From CAYFJO01 sp964343305 (GTDB lineage: Bacteria > Planctomycetota > Planctomycetia > Pirellulales > Pirellulaceae), in contig CAYFJO010000057.1 in the NCBI GenBank assembly GCA_964343305.1, positions 1 through 36,735 on the forward strand: a stretch of 36,735 bases of DNA, in the 5' to 3' direction. This document shows, one piece after another, positions 7,476 to 15,792 of this stretch. Each line of letters opens with the position of its first letter. Within the stretch, counting starts at the first letter, position 1. The notes under the pieces were generated by a model. That model was given only the letters and a program-made list of their open reading frames with translations, searched no databases and was not told the DNA's origin. The position numbers were made by a program, and so were the translations under genes.

Positions 7476-8570
7476 TCATCGAGCATCTTTGGCTTGGTTG
7501 GCAACTCGCACTGTCAGTAGGTTTCGAAGAAGAAGCCTGTTCTGTGAATCGGCGGCTTGCCCTTTACTGATCCAATTCCACCACAACGACTGGCCGAGCA
7601 TGACTACCTCGCCTTTGCCTGCGCGGGCGAACGCTACATAGCCCTGCCCCTCGTAACTGGGTGCCGCGACGAGGATCTTTCCATTCATGGGATCTTTCGC
7701 CATGATAGGCGAGGCTCGACGGAACCTTAGCCGTCCGACATCTTGCGTCAGGGGATGTGGTTTGATGTCGTCATCGCCTAATTCAATATAACCAGCCAAT
7801 CCACCTCGCTCGGTGTCCGTCATTTCCAGGCCAAAGGTCGATGTGATCTTGTTTGCTTTCGCCGGCATTCCACTGAAGAAATGATTGGCCGTCACGATCA
7901 CGCGGCCGCCGCGAAATAGATACTTGTTCAAGCGAGCAATGTCAGGCTCTTTGATCCAGTAGACGCCGCCTTGACCCAGCAGAATCACATCGTAGCCGGA
8001 CAGGTCGAGATCACGAAGTACCGACTTGTCTCCGTCGACCATGAGATAATCAACATTTAACTCGGCCGATCGGACGAGTTGACGCCAAGGGTCGAATAGG
8101 CTGGCATCGCTGGTCGACGTGGCGACGAACGGAGTTTCCGCAACGAGCACTCGGCGAGAATCTTTCATCGGTGCCAGAATCGTGGCGCTGATTTGGATTG
8201 GCACGCGGCGGCCGCCAATCGTCGCGATCAATTCACCCTTGAATTCACCGGCCTTCGAGGCATCCATCACGATACCAATTTCAACGTTTACCTTTGAACC
8301 GTACTTGCCATACGTTTTGGCCCCTTTGCGGATGATCTTGGTGCTGACAAACTCCGGCGACTCCAAGTCAACCTTTACCTTTGACGCATCGTCACCATCT
8401 TCATAGACCATGACACTGCCTTCAATCGTCGCTCCAACACGAACCGCGCCAAAATCGACACGATCCGGTTGACTCTTTGTAAAATCACGATCGGCAAGCA
8501 CAACACATGGAAAGATCACTGCGAGAGTGACCGGCAGCAACCTGAAGATTCCAATAGAACGGATCACCAT
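7476..8570 (-). CDS. Secreted protein: DUF1573-like Ig domain plus amidotransferase-fold domain
   Basis: A 364-residue protein with a signal peptide (MVIRSIGIFRLLPVTLAVIFP, cleavage near VVLA). Residues about 35-130 begin VDFGAVRVGATIEGSVMVYE and end PIQISATI, the pattern of DUF1573/ASPM-type immunoglobulin-like domains. Residues about 140-355 look like the class I glutamine-amidotransferase-like fold used as a non-catalytic sensor or binding domain in many secreted planctomycete proteins: VLVAETPF, LDLSGYDVILLGQGG, LNKYLFRGGRVIVTANHF, and GKGEVVMLGQSLWWNW near the end. No Cys-His-Glu triad is evident. ATG at 8570 is preceded by AGGAG about 8 bases upstream. The M56 gene upstream ends 247 bp away on the same strand. 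Function unknown. Confidence 0.65.
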   Translation of the reverse strand: MVIRSIGIFRLLPVTLAVIFPCVVLADRDFTKSQPDRVDFGAVRVGATIEGSVMVYEDGDDASKVKVDLESPEFVSTKIIRKGAKTYGKYGSKVNVEIGIVMDASKAGEFKGELIATIGGRRVPIQISATILAPMKDSRRVLVAETPFVATSTSDASLFDPWRQLVRSAELNVDYLMVDGDKSVLRDLDLSGYDVILLGQGGVYWIKEPDIARLNKYLFRGGRVIVTANHFFSGMPAKANKITSTFGLEMTDTERGGLAGYIELGDDDIKPHPLTQDVGRLRFRRASPIMAKDPMNGKILVAAPSYEGQGYVAFARAGKGEVVMLGQSLWWNWISKGQAADSQNRLLLRNLLTVRVANQAKDAR

Positions 8571-8817
8571 CTCTCAATCTCCTGTTACCAGAGCAACTTG
8601 CTGATTCGGTTATTTTAACCCGTTGGGTTGTTTAGAAGCCAGCTTATCCACTGGCAAAAAGACGGAACTGACATCAAACCGAGCGCCGTAAACAGTCGTT
8701 TCTGAAACATTCGAGACGTCGTGAGCCAGTGCTGTGCGATCGTCCACAGAGATGAAGCACTCGCCAACCGTGCGAAGCTACGCAAGGACGAAATCGGGCG
8801 TTTCTTGGGCGGCAGCT

Positions 8818-10887
8818 TTAGTCTTGGGCGCGCTTTGCCTCGTCGTCGTCGATGAGTTTAGAAAGCTTGTCGAAGTCTTCCTTGCTGCGCGACGTCCAGG
8901 GATTGCCGGTCTTTGCGTTTTGTGCCATCCGACTGGCCCCACGAGTTTTGACTCCAGCACGGAGGAGTACTTCCCCAACTTCGTGATTTCCCCACCAACA
9001 ACACCACCTAAGCGGAGTGTTTCTCCAATTGTAGTCGACGGCTTCGATCTTCGCTCCTAACTCGATGAGCTTGGCCGCAACCTTGGTCGACCGCCCCCAC
9101 GCCGCGCGAATCAAGGGCGTTCCGTTGTCATCGTCTCCGGTGCGCATTTCGAGCATGCGCGGATCTTCTTTGATCAGTTGAGCGATGGCCGCAGGGTCGT
9201 CGTTTTGAATTGCGGTGGTCAATGCGCTTCTTTGCTCCGCGGTTGCCTCACCGTCGGAATCGGACGGAACGATCAAGATATCGTCAACATCCAGGTTGCC
9301 GGTCGCATCCTTTAGCGCGATGCTTACGCGGAGCTTGCTTTCACCTGGACGAACTTGCGCGGTTCGCACCTGAGTGAGCCAATTGCGATAACCGTCGTAG
9401 CTGGGATCAATTCGCGGCAGATTGCGATTTCGTCCTTCGGCGTCAATGAACGAGAAGGTCACACCACCACCGGCGCCGGCTTTCTCATCACGCTTGATTT
9501 TTGGACCACGAAGCCGAACCATAAAACTGACGTGCTCTGTTTTGGGCGGCAGCTCGAGTGTGGTTTGGATGGCAACTTCGCCTTTGCCCATCGGGGCAAT
9601 GAGGGTCACTATCCCCCTGCGCTCGGTGTCCAACCGCGCAAAACCTGATTTGAAAGCCGACAGATCCTCCCAGCCAGCGGGCAGGCCGCCCTCGTCGGCC
9701 TTCTTAAAAGTACCGATCCGAAAGATGTCCTTTGAGGGGTCGGCGTTCCAATGAGTTTTGACGTAATCGCCGTCGGCTGGCCCCGCTTTCGGAAAGACGA
9801 TCTCGGTGATTTCGATTGGGGCTTGCGCCTCTTGGGCCGTCAACTTCCACGGCACGATTCCAACAACTGTGATCGCGAGCACAGCGATTGTCAGGGTCAG
9901 GCGATGACGAGCCGTGAGTTTTTGAAATGTCTTCATGGCAATGATTCTCCTGCTCAGTTGGGAATATGATTCGGTGACCGCGACAGCCAGACTGGGACTA
10001 GCGACCGGGGGATACTTCGCAGCCAAATCGACCAGCGACCGAGCGTAACTCGCCACGTTCACCGGCGAACTGGACACCGCCAGTTCGTCCGTAGCGATTT
10101 CCTGGGCCAGACACAACTCCCGCTTAGCCAGCCAGACCAGCGGATGGAAGAAGAATGCGGCTTCCGCCAAAACCGGCAACCAGTTCCAGAGAAGGTCGCG
10201 ACGTTTGATGTGCGCCAACTCATGTGTCAGGACGACGTCCAACTGTTCCGCGGAACATGATTCCACGATGGCAGATGGCAAAACGATGACAGGTCGCAGA
10301 ATGCCAACGAGACAGGGACGGACGGAATCCGGCACAAGACGAACGTCTGGCGGACGGCTGATCGAGAATTGCCGACAGTTTTCAATGACCCGGCTGAGCA
10401 CACGCTCGTCGGTGACTTTGGCGAGGATCGACCTCACTCGTCGGACCCCAACCCAATCTTTCAACAGCTTGGCAAGAGAAATCATCGCGCCCAACGACCA
10501 GGCGACCAGCAACCAACTCAAAACGCTCAGGCTCCTCGTTTCCGCGCGTGGTTCGGTTTGGACCTGGGGGGACGCAAGTGACGTTGCTTCAGCGGGCACG
10601 TAGAACGATGCCTCCGGCGCAGATAACTCAGACTCTCCGGAAACCTTCACCGGTTCCACGGGCGGCAGGCAGCGAATTTCCAAGGGGACAATCCACAGCC
10701 CCACGATCAGCAACTTGAGAAATGCCAGCCGCCAAAGCCAGCACTGAACGCGGGCGGGAATCTTTCGGACAGCCTGGCAGAGTACCAGGATCAAGATCAG
10801 GGCAACTCCGCCTTGCCACGACGCTCTCCAGAGAAGGGGCACGCAGCGCGAAGACAACTCATTGATCGTCGTAATTGTTAAGTCCAT
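8818..10887 (-). CDS. M56 (BlaR1-type) membrane metalloprotease with jelly-roll and ankyrin domains
   Basis: About 689 residues. The N-terminal half has hydrophobic segments near 26-42, 51-70, 122-140 and 330-350 and the zinc-protease motif HELAHIKRRD at about 222-231. A Glu in LAQEIATDE (about 264) is the likely third zinc ligand, as in BlaR1/MecR1. Those proteins sense an outside signal and then cleave the BlaI/MecI repressor in the cytoplasm. The usual penicillin-binding sensor domain is absent. Instead, residues about 375-545 resemble a carbohydrate-binding-type beta-sandwich (GLPAGWEDLSAF, VSFMVRLRGP), and residues about 560-650 carry ankyrin-like units (GTPLIRAAWG, LIELGAKIEAVDYNWRNTPL, VLLRAGVK). 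By BlaR1 topology both would lie outside the cytoplasm, unusual for ankyrins. The ATG overlaps the repressor stop codon (TGATG), so translation is coupled. The signal it senses is unknown. Confidence 0.85.
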   Translation of the reverse strand: MDLTITTINELSSRCVPLLWRASWQGGVALILILVLCQAVRKIPARVQCWLWRLAFLKLLIVGLWIVPLEIRCLPPVEPVKVSGESELSAPEASFYVPAEATSLASPQVQTEPRAETRSLSVLSWLLVAWSLGAMISLAKLLKDWVGVRRVRSILAKVTDERVLSRVIENCRQFSISRPPDVRLVPDSVRPCLVGILRPVIVLPSAIVESCSAEQLDVVLTHELAHIKRRDLLWNWLPVLAEAAFFFHPLVWLAKRELCLAQEIATDELAVSSSPVNVASYARSLVDLAAKYPPVASPSLAVAVTESYSQLSRRIIAMKTFQKLTARHRLTLTIAVLAITVVGIVPWKLTAQEAQAPIEITEIVFPKAGPADGDYVKTHWNADPSKDIFRIGTFKKADEGGLPAGWEDLSAFKSGFARLDTERRGIVTLIAPMGKGEVAIQTTLELPPKTEHVSFMVRLRGPKIKRDEKAGAGGGVTFSFIDAEGRNRNLPRIDPSYDGYRNWLTQVRTAQVRPGESKLRVSIALKDATGNLDVDDILIVPSDSDGEATAEQRSALTTAIQNDDPAAIAQLIKEDPRMLEMRTGDDDNGTPLIRAAWGRSTKVAAKLIELGAKIEAVDYNWRNTPLRWCCWWGNHEVGEVLLRAGVKTRGASRMAQNAKTGNPWTSRSKEDFDKLSKLIDDDEAKRAQD

Positions 10888-11282
10888 CACTGCTCCTCTC
10901 TTTCCCGATTCTCAAGATCACGCACAAGGTCCTCAAGTCGGGCCGTTTCGGAGTCGGAAAGTTTCCCCGACTTGGCCAGATACGCAATAAAGGGAGAGAC
11001 GGAGCCGCCGAGAGACTCCTCAACGAATCGCTGGACGACGCTCGCCATCAGATCACTCTTGGTGAGACGAGGAGAATAATGAAAGGTCCCCTTGCGCTTC
11101 TTACGGACCAGATACCCCTTCTCCCGAAGCTTTTCCATCACTGTGAGAATGGTGGTACGTGCTTTTCCCTCCGTCCGCGCAAAATGATCCGCGACTTCGC
11201 CGACACGCACAGGATGATGGTCCGCGACATATTGCAGAACTTCGAGCTGAACTCGTCCCAACGGTTCCGGCTGTTTTGCCAT
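10887..11282 (-). CDS. BlaI/MecI/CopY-family winged-helix repressor
   Basis: A 131-residue protein starting MAKQPEPLG. ATG 11282 is preferred over GTG 11288 because GAGGTG lies 4 bases upstream. It has a winged-helix N-terminal domain (LEVLQYVADHHPVRVGEV, TEGKARTTILTVMEKLREKG, GTFHYSPRL), followed by a C-terminal dimerisation region. In the family, dimers bind dyad operators and are inactivated when the partner M56 protease cleaves them near the domain junction. The gene is directly upstream of the M56 protease and overlaps it by one base. Two dyads and a promoter lie just upstream, so autoregulation of both genes is likely. The regulon beyond this pair is not visible here. Confidence 0.92.
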   Translation of the reverse strand: MAKQPEPLGRVQLEVLQYVADHHPVRVGEVADHFARTEGKARTTILTVMEKLREKGYLVRKKRKGTFHYSPRLTKSDLMASVVQRFVEESLGGSVSPFIAYLAKSGKLSDSETARLEDLVRDLENREREEQ

Positions 11283-11295
11283 TTTCACCTCGCGT

Positions 11296-11342
11296 GACTA
11301 CTGAGATAGTCGTACAATAGCAGAGACTATCCGAGTAGTCAA
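11296..11342 (-). promoter_or_regulatory. Promoter and double operator of the BlaI-M56 pair
   Basis: Reading the minus strand, TTGACT (11337-11342) and TATTGT (11314-11319) are separated by 17 bases, a good housekeeping-type promoter. Two 16-bp dyads of the form GACTA-N6-TAGTC lie at 11296-11311 and 11325-11340, with centres 29 bp apart. One covers the -35 and spacer; the other lies just after the -10. The arms match the TACTA/TAGTA-type operators known for BlaI/MecI repressors. The ATG at 11282 follows about 14 bases after the nearer dyad. Confidence 0.8.
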
Positions 11343-11669
11343 TACACGCAGGCGAGTCCGCCGTGATTTTAGGCCGGAAAATCGCTCCGCCATTCGCTTC
11401 TCGAAAACGTTGAGTTGATGGCGAGTGCAGAAACTTGCGATTCGACATTTTATGCAGAGGGGCATCTCACGCAGCGATCAAGACCGGAAAAGGGTCGTTC
11501 AAAAGTCTACCGCCAACAATCAAAATGCCTTCCTACAGGTTTCTGGCATGCTTCACCGCCGGCTGCGCAAACCTCTTCGGTCGTGAACACCGCCGCGCGC
11601 TGCGCATCGACCTTGGATGCTTCGGTCGCGATCACCCGGTGCACGAAGTGGTTTGGCGATTGGTGCTAT
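11343..11669. other. Gap between the BlaI promoter and the membrane-protein gene
   Basis: I see no supported gene in these 327 bases. A long plus-strand open frame crosses the region but mainly mirrors the minus-strand gene that follows and has no recognisable content. Confidence 0.5.
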
Positions 11670-12482
11670 CTACCAATCCTGCCAGGTGGGTTGGGGCCAT
11701 TGATTCCAATTCCGTTCGTTGATTTCCCGCACGGCAATTTCCTCGACTTGCGGAGTTGGCGGGCGATGGTGGAACAAGCTGTCTCTCATTACCACCCAGA
11801 TCCAAAGGCCGATGCGTCGGTCGCCGGGAGTCAGTTCGTAACTGTGGTTGTAGAGTGTGCCGTTGACCAGCGGTACGCTGTCGCCCTGTGCCGGTCCGCC
11901 GCCGCCCGCTCCCATTTGCTCGCCGCGCAGAATCTCCGGATAACGGCGAAACAGGTCTTTGAACTGCTCACGGCTCATGTGCTGCCTGAAGCCATCAGAT
12001 GTCACGTCGTACGCCGCATCGATCCGGCCAGCTTGGACATGGCCAATAAACTCGAGATAGGCGGCCTGATACTGCTGGCCATCGTATTGCTGGTACCCCG
12101 GGCGGTGGTCGCGCCAGCCGCGCAGATACATGAACGCGGCCAGCAGTATCCCAACAAGGACTGGAATCAACAGCAAAGTTCGCAAGCCGAACTGAATTTT
12201 AGCTTCGCGGCCGCGCCACCAGATTTTGATTGCCACAAAGAAGACGCAAAACCCAACACCGCCGGCGATAGCGGGCAGCCAACGCAGTTCGCGGATCGGC
12301 ATCCGCATGGCAATCGCCACTGTGCCGCACATGAGAGCACCGAAGATCGCAGCCGGCAAGAATTCTGTCATGGCGCGGCTTCTTCCCGACTCGCCCGTCA
12401 CCCGCGACCGGCCGACAAAACTGAGTGCGCCGATGACCACAACGAGGATCACGAGTAACAGGATTACGGCCAGACGATTCAT
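11670..12482 (-). CDS. Membrane protein with C-terminal NTF2-like domain
   Basis: A 270-residue protein with four likely membrane segments, near residues 4-22, 42-60, 67-86 and 100-120 (MNRLAVILLLVILVVVIGAL, LLLIPVLVGILLAAFMYL). The C-terminal soluble part (about 135-270) begins QQYQAAYLEFIGHVQAGRID and continues AAYDVTSDGFRQHMSREQFK. This is the pattern of DUF4864/DUF4878-type NTF2-like domains, often found in secreted or membrane-anchored proteins of unknown role. The ending is Trp/Pro rich. It lies only 12 bp downstream of the degraded ECF sigma fragment on the same strand. I cannot assign a function. Confidence 0.7.
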   Translation of the reverse strand: MNRLAVILLLVILVVVIGALSFVGRSRVTGESGRSRAMTEFLPAAIFGALMCGTVAIAMRMPIRELRWLPAIAGGVGFCVFFVAIKIWWRGREAKIQFGLRTLLLIPVLVGILLAAFMYLRGWRDHRPGYQQYDGQQYQAAYLEFIGHVQAGRIDAAYDVTSDGFRQHMSREQFKDLFRRYPEILRGEQMGAGGGGPAQGDSVPLVNGTLYNHSYELTPGDRRIGLWIWVVMRDSLFHHRPPTPQVEEIAVREINERNWNQWPQPTWQDW

Positions 12483-12494
12483 TGCGTTGCCTGC

Positions 12495-12665
12495 TCATCC
12501 AGCGTGAACAAGTGCGGTTGGTTGCAGTGTCTGTCCCACTGGTTCGTTGTTGAGTTCTTGCGAGGCTAGTCGTCACAATTCATTATACACCAATGGTAGC
12601 AACCGATCGGATGCTTCCGCGTCGCTTTGCTCGATCGAGTTAAGGATCTGCATAACGTTGGACAT
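12495..12665 (-). pseudogene. Degraded ECF sigma factor (planctomycete Sig-70_X6-like), N-terminal fragment
   Basis: From ATG 12665 the minus strand encodes MSNVMQILNSIEQSDAEASD, then RLLPLVYNEL, then TGA at 12573-12575. Without the stop, the same frame continues RLASQELNNEPVGQTLQPTALVHA and ends at 12495. This is the start of sigma region 2 in the ECF family whose members begin about like 'ILSAIEQGDPHAAEQLLPLVYDELR'. The TGA sits where Arg is expected (CGA to TGA, one C-to-T change). After ALVH the sequence runs out: the rest of region 2 and all of region 4 (about 130 residues) are absent. The fragment cannot be a working sigma factor. The frame is open upstream to 12779 without recognisable content. 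Confidence 0.75.
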
Positions 12666-13098
12666 AAAGACAAAGCGTCGCGAACTGGCTGACGCCATTG
12701 GCTGAACATCGACGGCAGGCGAGCGGTGTTCGCAACGGCCGCGAGCCACGAAATTGCCGCAGATTTGAGCGATTTGCATCTGACCTAGCGCGCGTCGGTG
12801 AAATCGACCGACGCACCGAAGCGTCGATTAGGGCAAGTCAGAAAAAGGTTCGTTTCTTGGCGCTCGTCAGGTTTAACGGTTTCTGGGCAATCTCGACCGA
12901 AAGAAGTTTGTCTTTAGGTTGCTGTCCGAAGCAAGTTTGACCGGTTTGCCATCGGTCGCGTCAATCGGCTTTAACGAGTCTGTGAAGGAACTTCGTCCGC
13001 GAATAAACGCGTTGAGCTTTCCATCGGGGACGCCACAGAGGTTCGACATCGAATCCTTGATGCAATGTCAGTTGAATACTCCGCCTTCGCGCGCCGGT
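12666..13098. other. Gap holding one strong hairpin
   Basis: These 433 bases hold no supported gene. A perfect 8-bp stem lies at 12792-12799 (GCGTCGGT) and 12807-12814 (ACCGACGC) with a 7-base loop. It could be a terminator stem for the PQQ gene without a U-run, or a regulatory structure before the ECF remnant. No role can be assigned. Confidence 0.45.
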
Positions 13099-14361
13099 TT
13101 ATTTCTTGTCGTTGGTGTTAGAGATGCAGTACAGATTCTCGTGCGTTCGCAGGAATAACTCACCGTTGCTCGCCGCCAGCGCTGCGTATGTCGGCTCTGC
13201 AATGCTGTTCTTGGCAACGACTTCAAACTTGTCGCTCGCATTGACCACGAATGTGTCGCCCTCGAGATTGCTCACGTAAAGTCTGCCGTCGGCCAACAGG
13301 ATCGAGCCCCATAGGTTGCCGCCGACTCTTTCTTTCCAGACCAGTTCGCCCGTCTTCGCGACGAGGCATTCCATGATGCCCGTCGCGTCGGCAATGAACA
13401 GGTGGTCGCCATGGATGATGCCGCAGCCGATTCGTTGCGGGTTTTTGGTTTCCGTTTTCCAAAGGCGATGCGACTCGGTGACGTTGCCCATTCCGCCGGG
13501 GCGAACAGCAAGCGTTGGTCCATTGTGTCCCGAGATGCCGACGATCACATCGCCCGCTTTGCCGACGATCGGCATCGCATAAACTTCGTTGCCCAAGCCG
13601 TCGCATTGCCAGAGCATCTTGCCGTTGTCGGGGTCGTACGCCTTAAACCAGCCGACTCCACCGATTTTCGCGCCGGGCAACGGTAGAATCAATTCGTCGC
13701 GTTTGTCCGTGTGCAAGACAAACGGCGTGCCCCAGGAGCCGAAGATGTTACTGTTGATGTCGGTTTCCTGCGACGTCCAAACCGTCTGGCCGGTTTGCCG
13801 ATTGAGGGCGTACAGAATGGATGGGTCGCCAGGTCCGTGAAACAGAATCAAGAGGTCTTTGTAGATGACGGGACTTCCGCCGTTGCCCCAGCGATGCAGC
13901 ACGGGACCGAGGTCGCGCCGCCAAAGTTCCTTGCCCGCGAAATCAAACGCGATCACTCCCGAGGACGCCAGGTAGGCATAGACGAACTTGCCGTCGGTCA
14001 CTGGCGAACTGCTGCACGGCGGGTTTTGTCGATGCGACGTTTCTTCGGTTTCGCAGACCAACTCGCGCTGCCATCGTGACTCACCTGAAGTTCGATCAAT
14101 CGCTATCAATACGCGCCGCTTGCCGCCGTCAACGCCTTGCGTCAGGAAGACATGGTTTTCCCAAATGATTGGCGTTGAATTGCACGGTTCGGGCAGTGGC
14201 ACCTTCCAACGAATGTTTTCCTTGTCACTCCAGTGTAACGGCAGGTTGCGTTCCTGACTGATGCCGGTTCCGTCCGCACCGCGCCAAGCTGGCCAATTTT
14301 CCGCCGAGACGGACGACGTCACGAAAACAGCTATGATCCAGGCGAGCATGATTCGGCGCAT
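13099..14361 (-). CDS. Secreted PQQ-type beta-propeller protein
   Basis: A 420-residue protein with a signal peptide (MRRIMLAWIIAVFVTSSVSA). It begins ENWPAWRGADGTGIS, the usual start of planctomycete PQQ-like propeller proteins. Repeating blades end in Trp-docking patterns such as LIAIDRTSGESRWQ, VIAFDFAGKELWRR, LYALNRQTGQTVWT, FKAYDPDNGKMLWQ and CLVAKTGELVWKE. This is the BamB-like fold; it does not by itself show PQQ dehydrogenase activity. ATG 14361 is preceded by AAGGAG at about 10 bases. The MetE-like gene ends 28 bp upstream on the same strand, so the two probably share a transcript, though their functions show no clear link. Confidence 0.85.
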   Translation of the reverse strand: MRRIMLAWIIAVFVTSSVSAENWPAWRGADGTGISQERNLPLHWSDKENIRWKVPLPEPCNSTPIIWENHVFLTQGVDGGKRRVLIAIDRTSGESRWQRELVCETEETSHRQNPPCSSSPVTDGKFVYAYLASSGVIAFDFAGKELWRRDLGPVLHRWGNGGSPVIYKDLLILFHGPGDPSILYALNRQTGQTVWTSQETDINSNIFGSWGTPFVLHTDKRDELILPLPGAKIGGVGWFKAYDPDNGKMLWQCDGLGNEVYAMPIVGKAGDVIVGISGHNGPTLAVRPGGMGNVTESHRLWKTETKNPQRIGCGIIHGDHLFIADATGIMECLVAKTGELVWKERVGGNLWGSILLADGRLYVSNLEGDTFVVNASDKFEVVAKNSIAEPTYAALAASNGELFLRTHENLYCISNTNDKK

Positions 14362-14389
14362 GACAAAATCTCCTTGAGTGAATTTGTGT

Positions 14390-15448
14390 TTACGAGTTGC
14401 GCAGCATTTCGGCGGCGGTACACATGGCTTTCAGTTTCTGATACGCCTCGTCCAGGTCCATCGGATTTTGGACAGACGGTGCAAAGCCGCAATCGGGATG
14501 AAGTGTAATTCGCTCCTTCTCGACGTATTGCATCGCGGCTTCGACGCGCGCGATCACGTCTTCGGGCGTTTCGATTTTGCGGTCGCAATGATCGATGCAA
14601 CCGAGACCCAATCGCACATCTTTCGGAAACGCCGCGAGCGACTCTATTCCGCCGGCGTCGGGCGTGGCGTATTCGAGCGAGATCGTGCCGACGCGCGCCT
14701 TGGCAAGCGCTGGCATGATCAGATCATAAGGGCCTTGGCTGCCGTGTTTGCGATCAAAATGCGCATGACAGAGGTGCATTCCCGTGTCGATGCCGTCGAT
14801 GCCATCGACCGTTTGATTGACGAGGTCGACACACAAGTCCATTTCGTATTGAACGTCGGTGACGCCTTCTTTTTCCCTGAACTTGGGATCGACCAGTGTG
14901 CACAGCCAAGGTTCGTCTAGTTGCACGGTATCGGCGCCGGCTGCGCGAACGGCTTCGATTTCTCGACGCAGGATCGGCACGCAATCTTGCATCAACTTTT
15001 CACAAGTTGGATACGCCGCGCGCGAATGTTCGGGGTGCCACATCCGCCGGCCAATGATGTACGGCGATGGGATCGTTGCTTTGACCCGTCGATCGGTTCG
15101 CGCCCGGAGATACTCCGTTTCTGTCGCGGCGATTGGTCGGTAATACTCGATTGGCGCGACAACGGCCGGGTATTTCAAATCACCGCTGACATTCAAGTCG
15201 TGTTCGAATCCACGCACCCGCTCGGCAAAAACCTTGACATAACTCTCGCGCCGCCATTCGCCGTCGGTGATTTCGTCGAGACCGGCGCGCACTTGCAGAA
15301 TGATCGACGACTCAACAGCGCGGTCAAGCATTTCGTCGGCCTGACCTTCGGAAATCTGTCCCGATTTTCGATCAAGAATCAGTTCACGAATCCAATCTGG
15401 CCTCGGCAGACTGCCGATCACCGTCGTGGGAAACAACTTGCTTGTCAT
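14390..15448 (-). CDS. Core MetE-like methyltransferase (cobalamin-independent methionine synthase II family)
   Basis: A 352-residue protein equal to the C-terminal catalytic barrel of MetE, without the long N-terminal duplicated barrel. It begins FPTTVIGSLPRPDWIRE, the family opening. Zinc ligands are visible in family order: GMHLCH (His about 225, Cys about 227), SLEYA (Glu about 259) and HPDCGF (Cys about 320). QLDEPW is the conserved Asp-Glu motif. Such short forms transfer a methyl group to a thiol; the donor (methyltetrahydrofolate, methylcobalamin or another) is not decided by sequence. ATG 15448 has AGGAG about 9 bases upstream; longer starts lack one. The arrangement with a PQQ propeller gene downstream is unexplained. 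Confidence 0.85.
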   Translation of the reverse strand: MTSKLFPTTVIGSLPRPDWIRELILDRKSGQISEGQADEMLDRAVESSIILQVRAGLDEITDGEWRRESYVKVFAERVRGFEHDLNVSGDLKYPAVVAPIEYYRPIAATETEYLRARTDRRVKATIPSPYIIGRRMWHPEHSRAAYPTCEKLMQDCVPILRREIEAVRAAGADTVQLDEPWLCTLVDPKFREKEGVTDVQYEMDLCVDLVNQTVDGIDGIDTGMHLCHAHFDRKHGSQGPYDLIMPALAKARVGTISLEYATPDAGGIESLAAFPKDVRLGLGCIDHCDRKIETPEDVIARVEAAMQYVEKERITLHPDCGFAPSVQNPMDLDEAYQKLKAMCTAAEMLRNS

Positions 15449-15792
15449 GTTCGATTCTCCTGGGTGACGAGCATTATCGCGCATTTCTGGCGCGAATCAA
15501 ATCATGAAGATACTTTTGTGACTCACTCGGCATCATGTTGTACGTGCAACAAGCAGTTGCTGGCCAAGCCGAATCATTGAGCTAGTTCGCTGTAATGGCG
15601 AGTATTGCCAACAAACCGCCAATCCGTCCGCTGTTGATTTCAAGCCACTCGGACGAGTGCTAGGACTACGAAATCGTTCCAGAACCTATGTCGAAGAACA
15701 TGTTTGGCGACAGCGACTGGTGGGAACTAATCGTTCGATAAGCGAATCTGTTCGGATTCTGCTGAGAATCGTCCATCGGCTGACGACGACGC
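15449..15792. other. Gap between the giant gene and the MetE-like gene
   Basis: No gene is seen in these 344 bases. A weak inverted repeat GAATC/GATTC lies at 15744-15759. A promoter for the MetE-like gene is expected here but not clearly visible. Confidence 0.45.

Noticed and set aside
8617..8629. AACCC/GGGTT hairpin as terminator of the M56 gene
   Set aside because: Only five base pairs and a weak U-run.
11415..12458. A 347-codon plus-strand frame
   Set aside because: Antisense to the membrane-protein gene with no recognisable domain.
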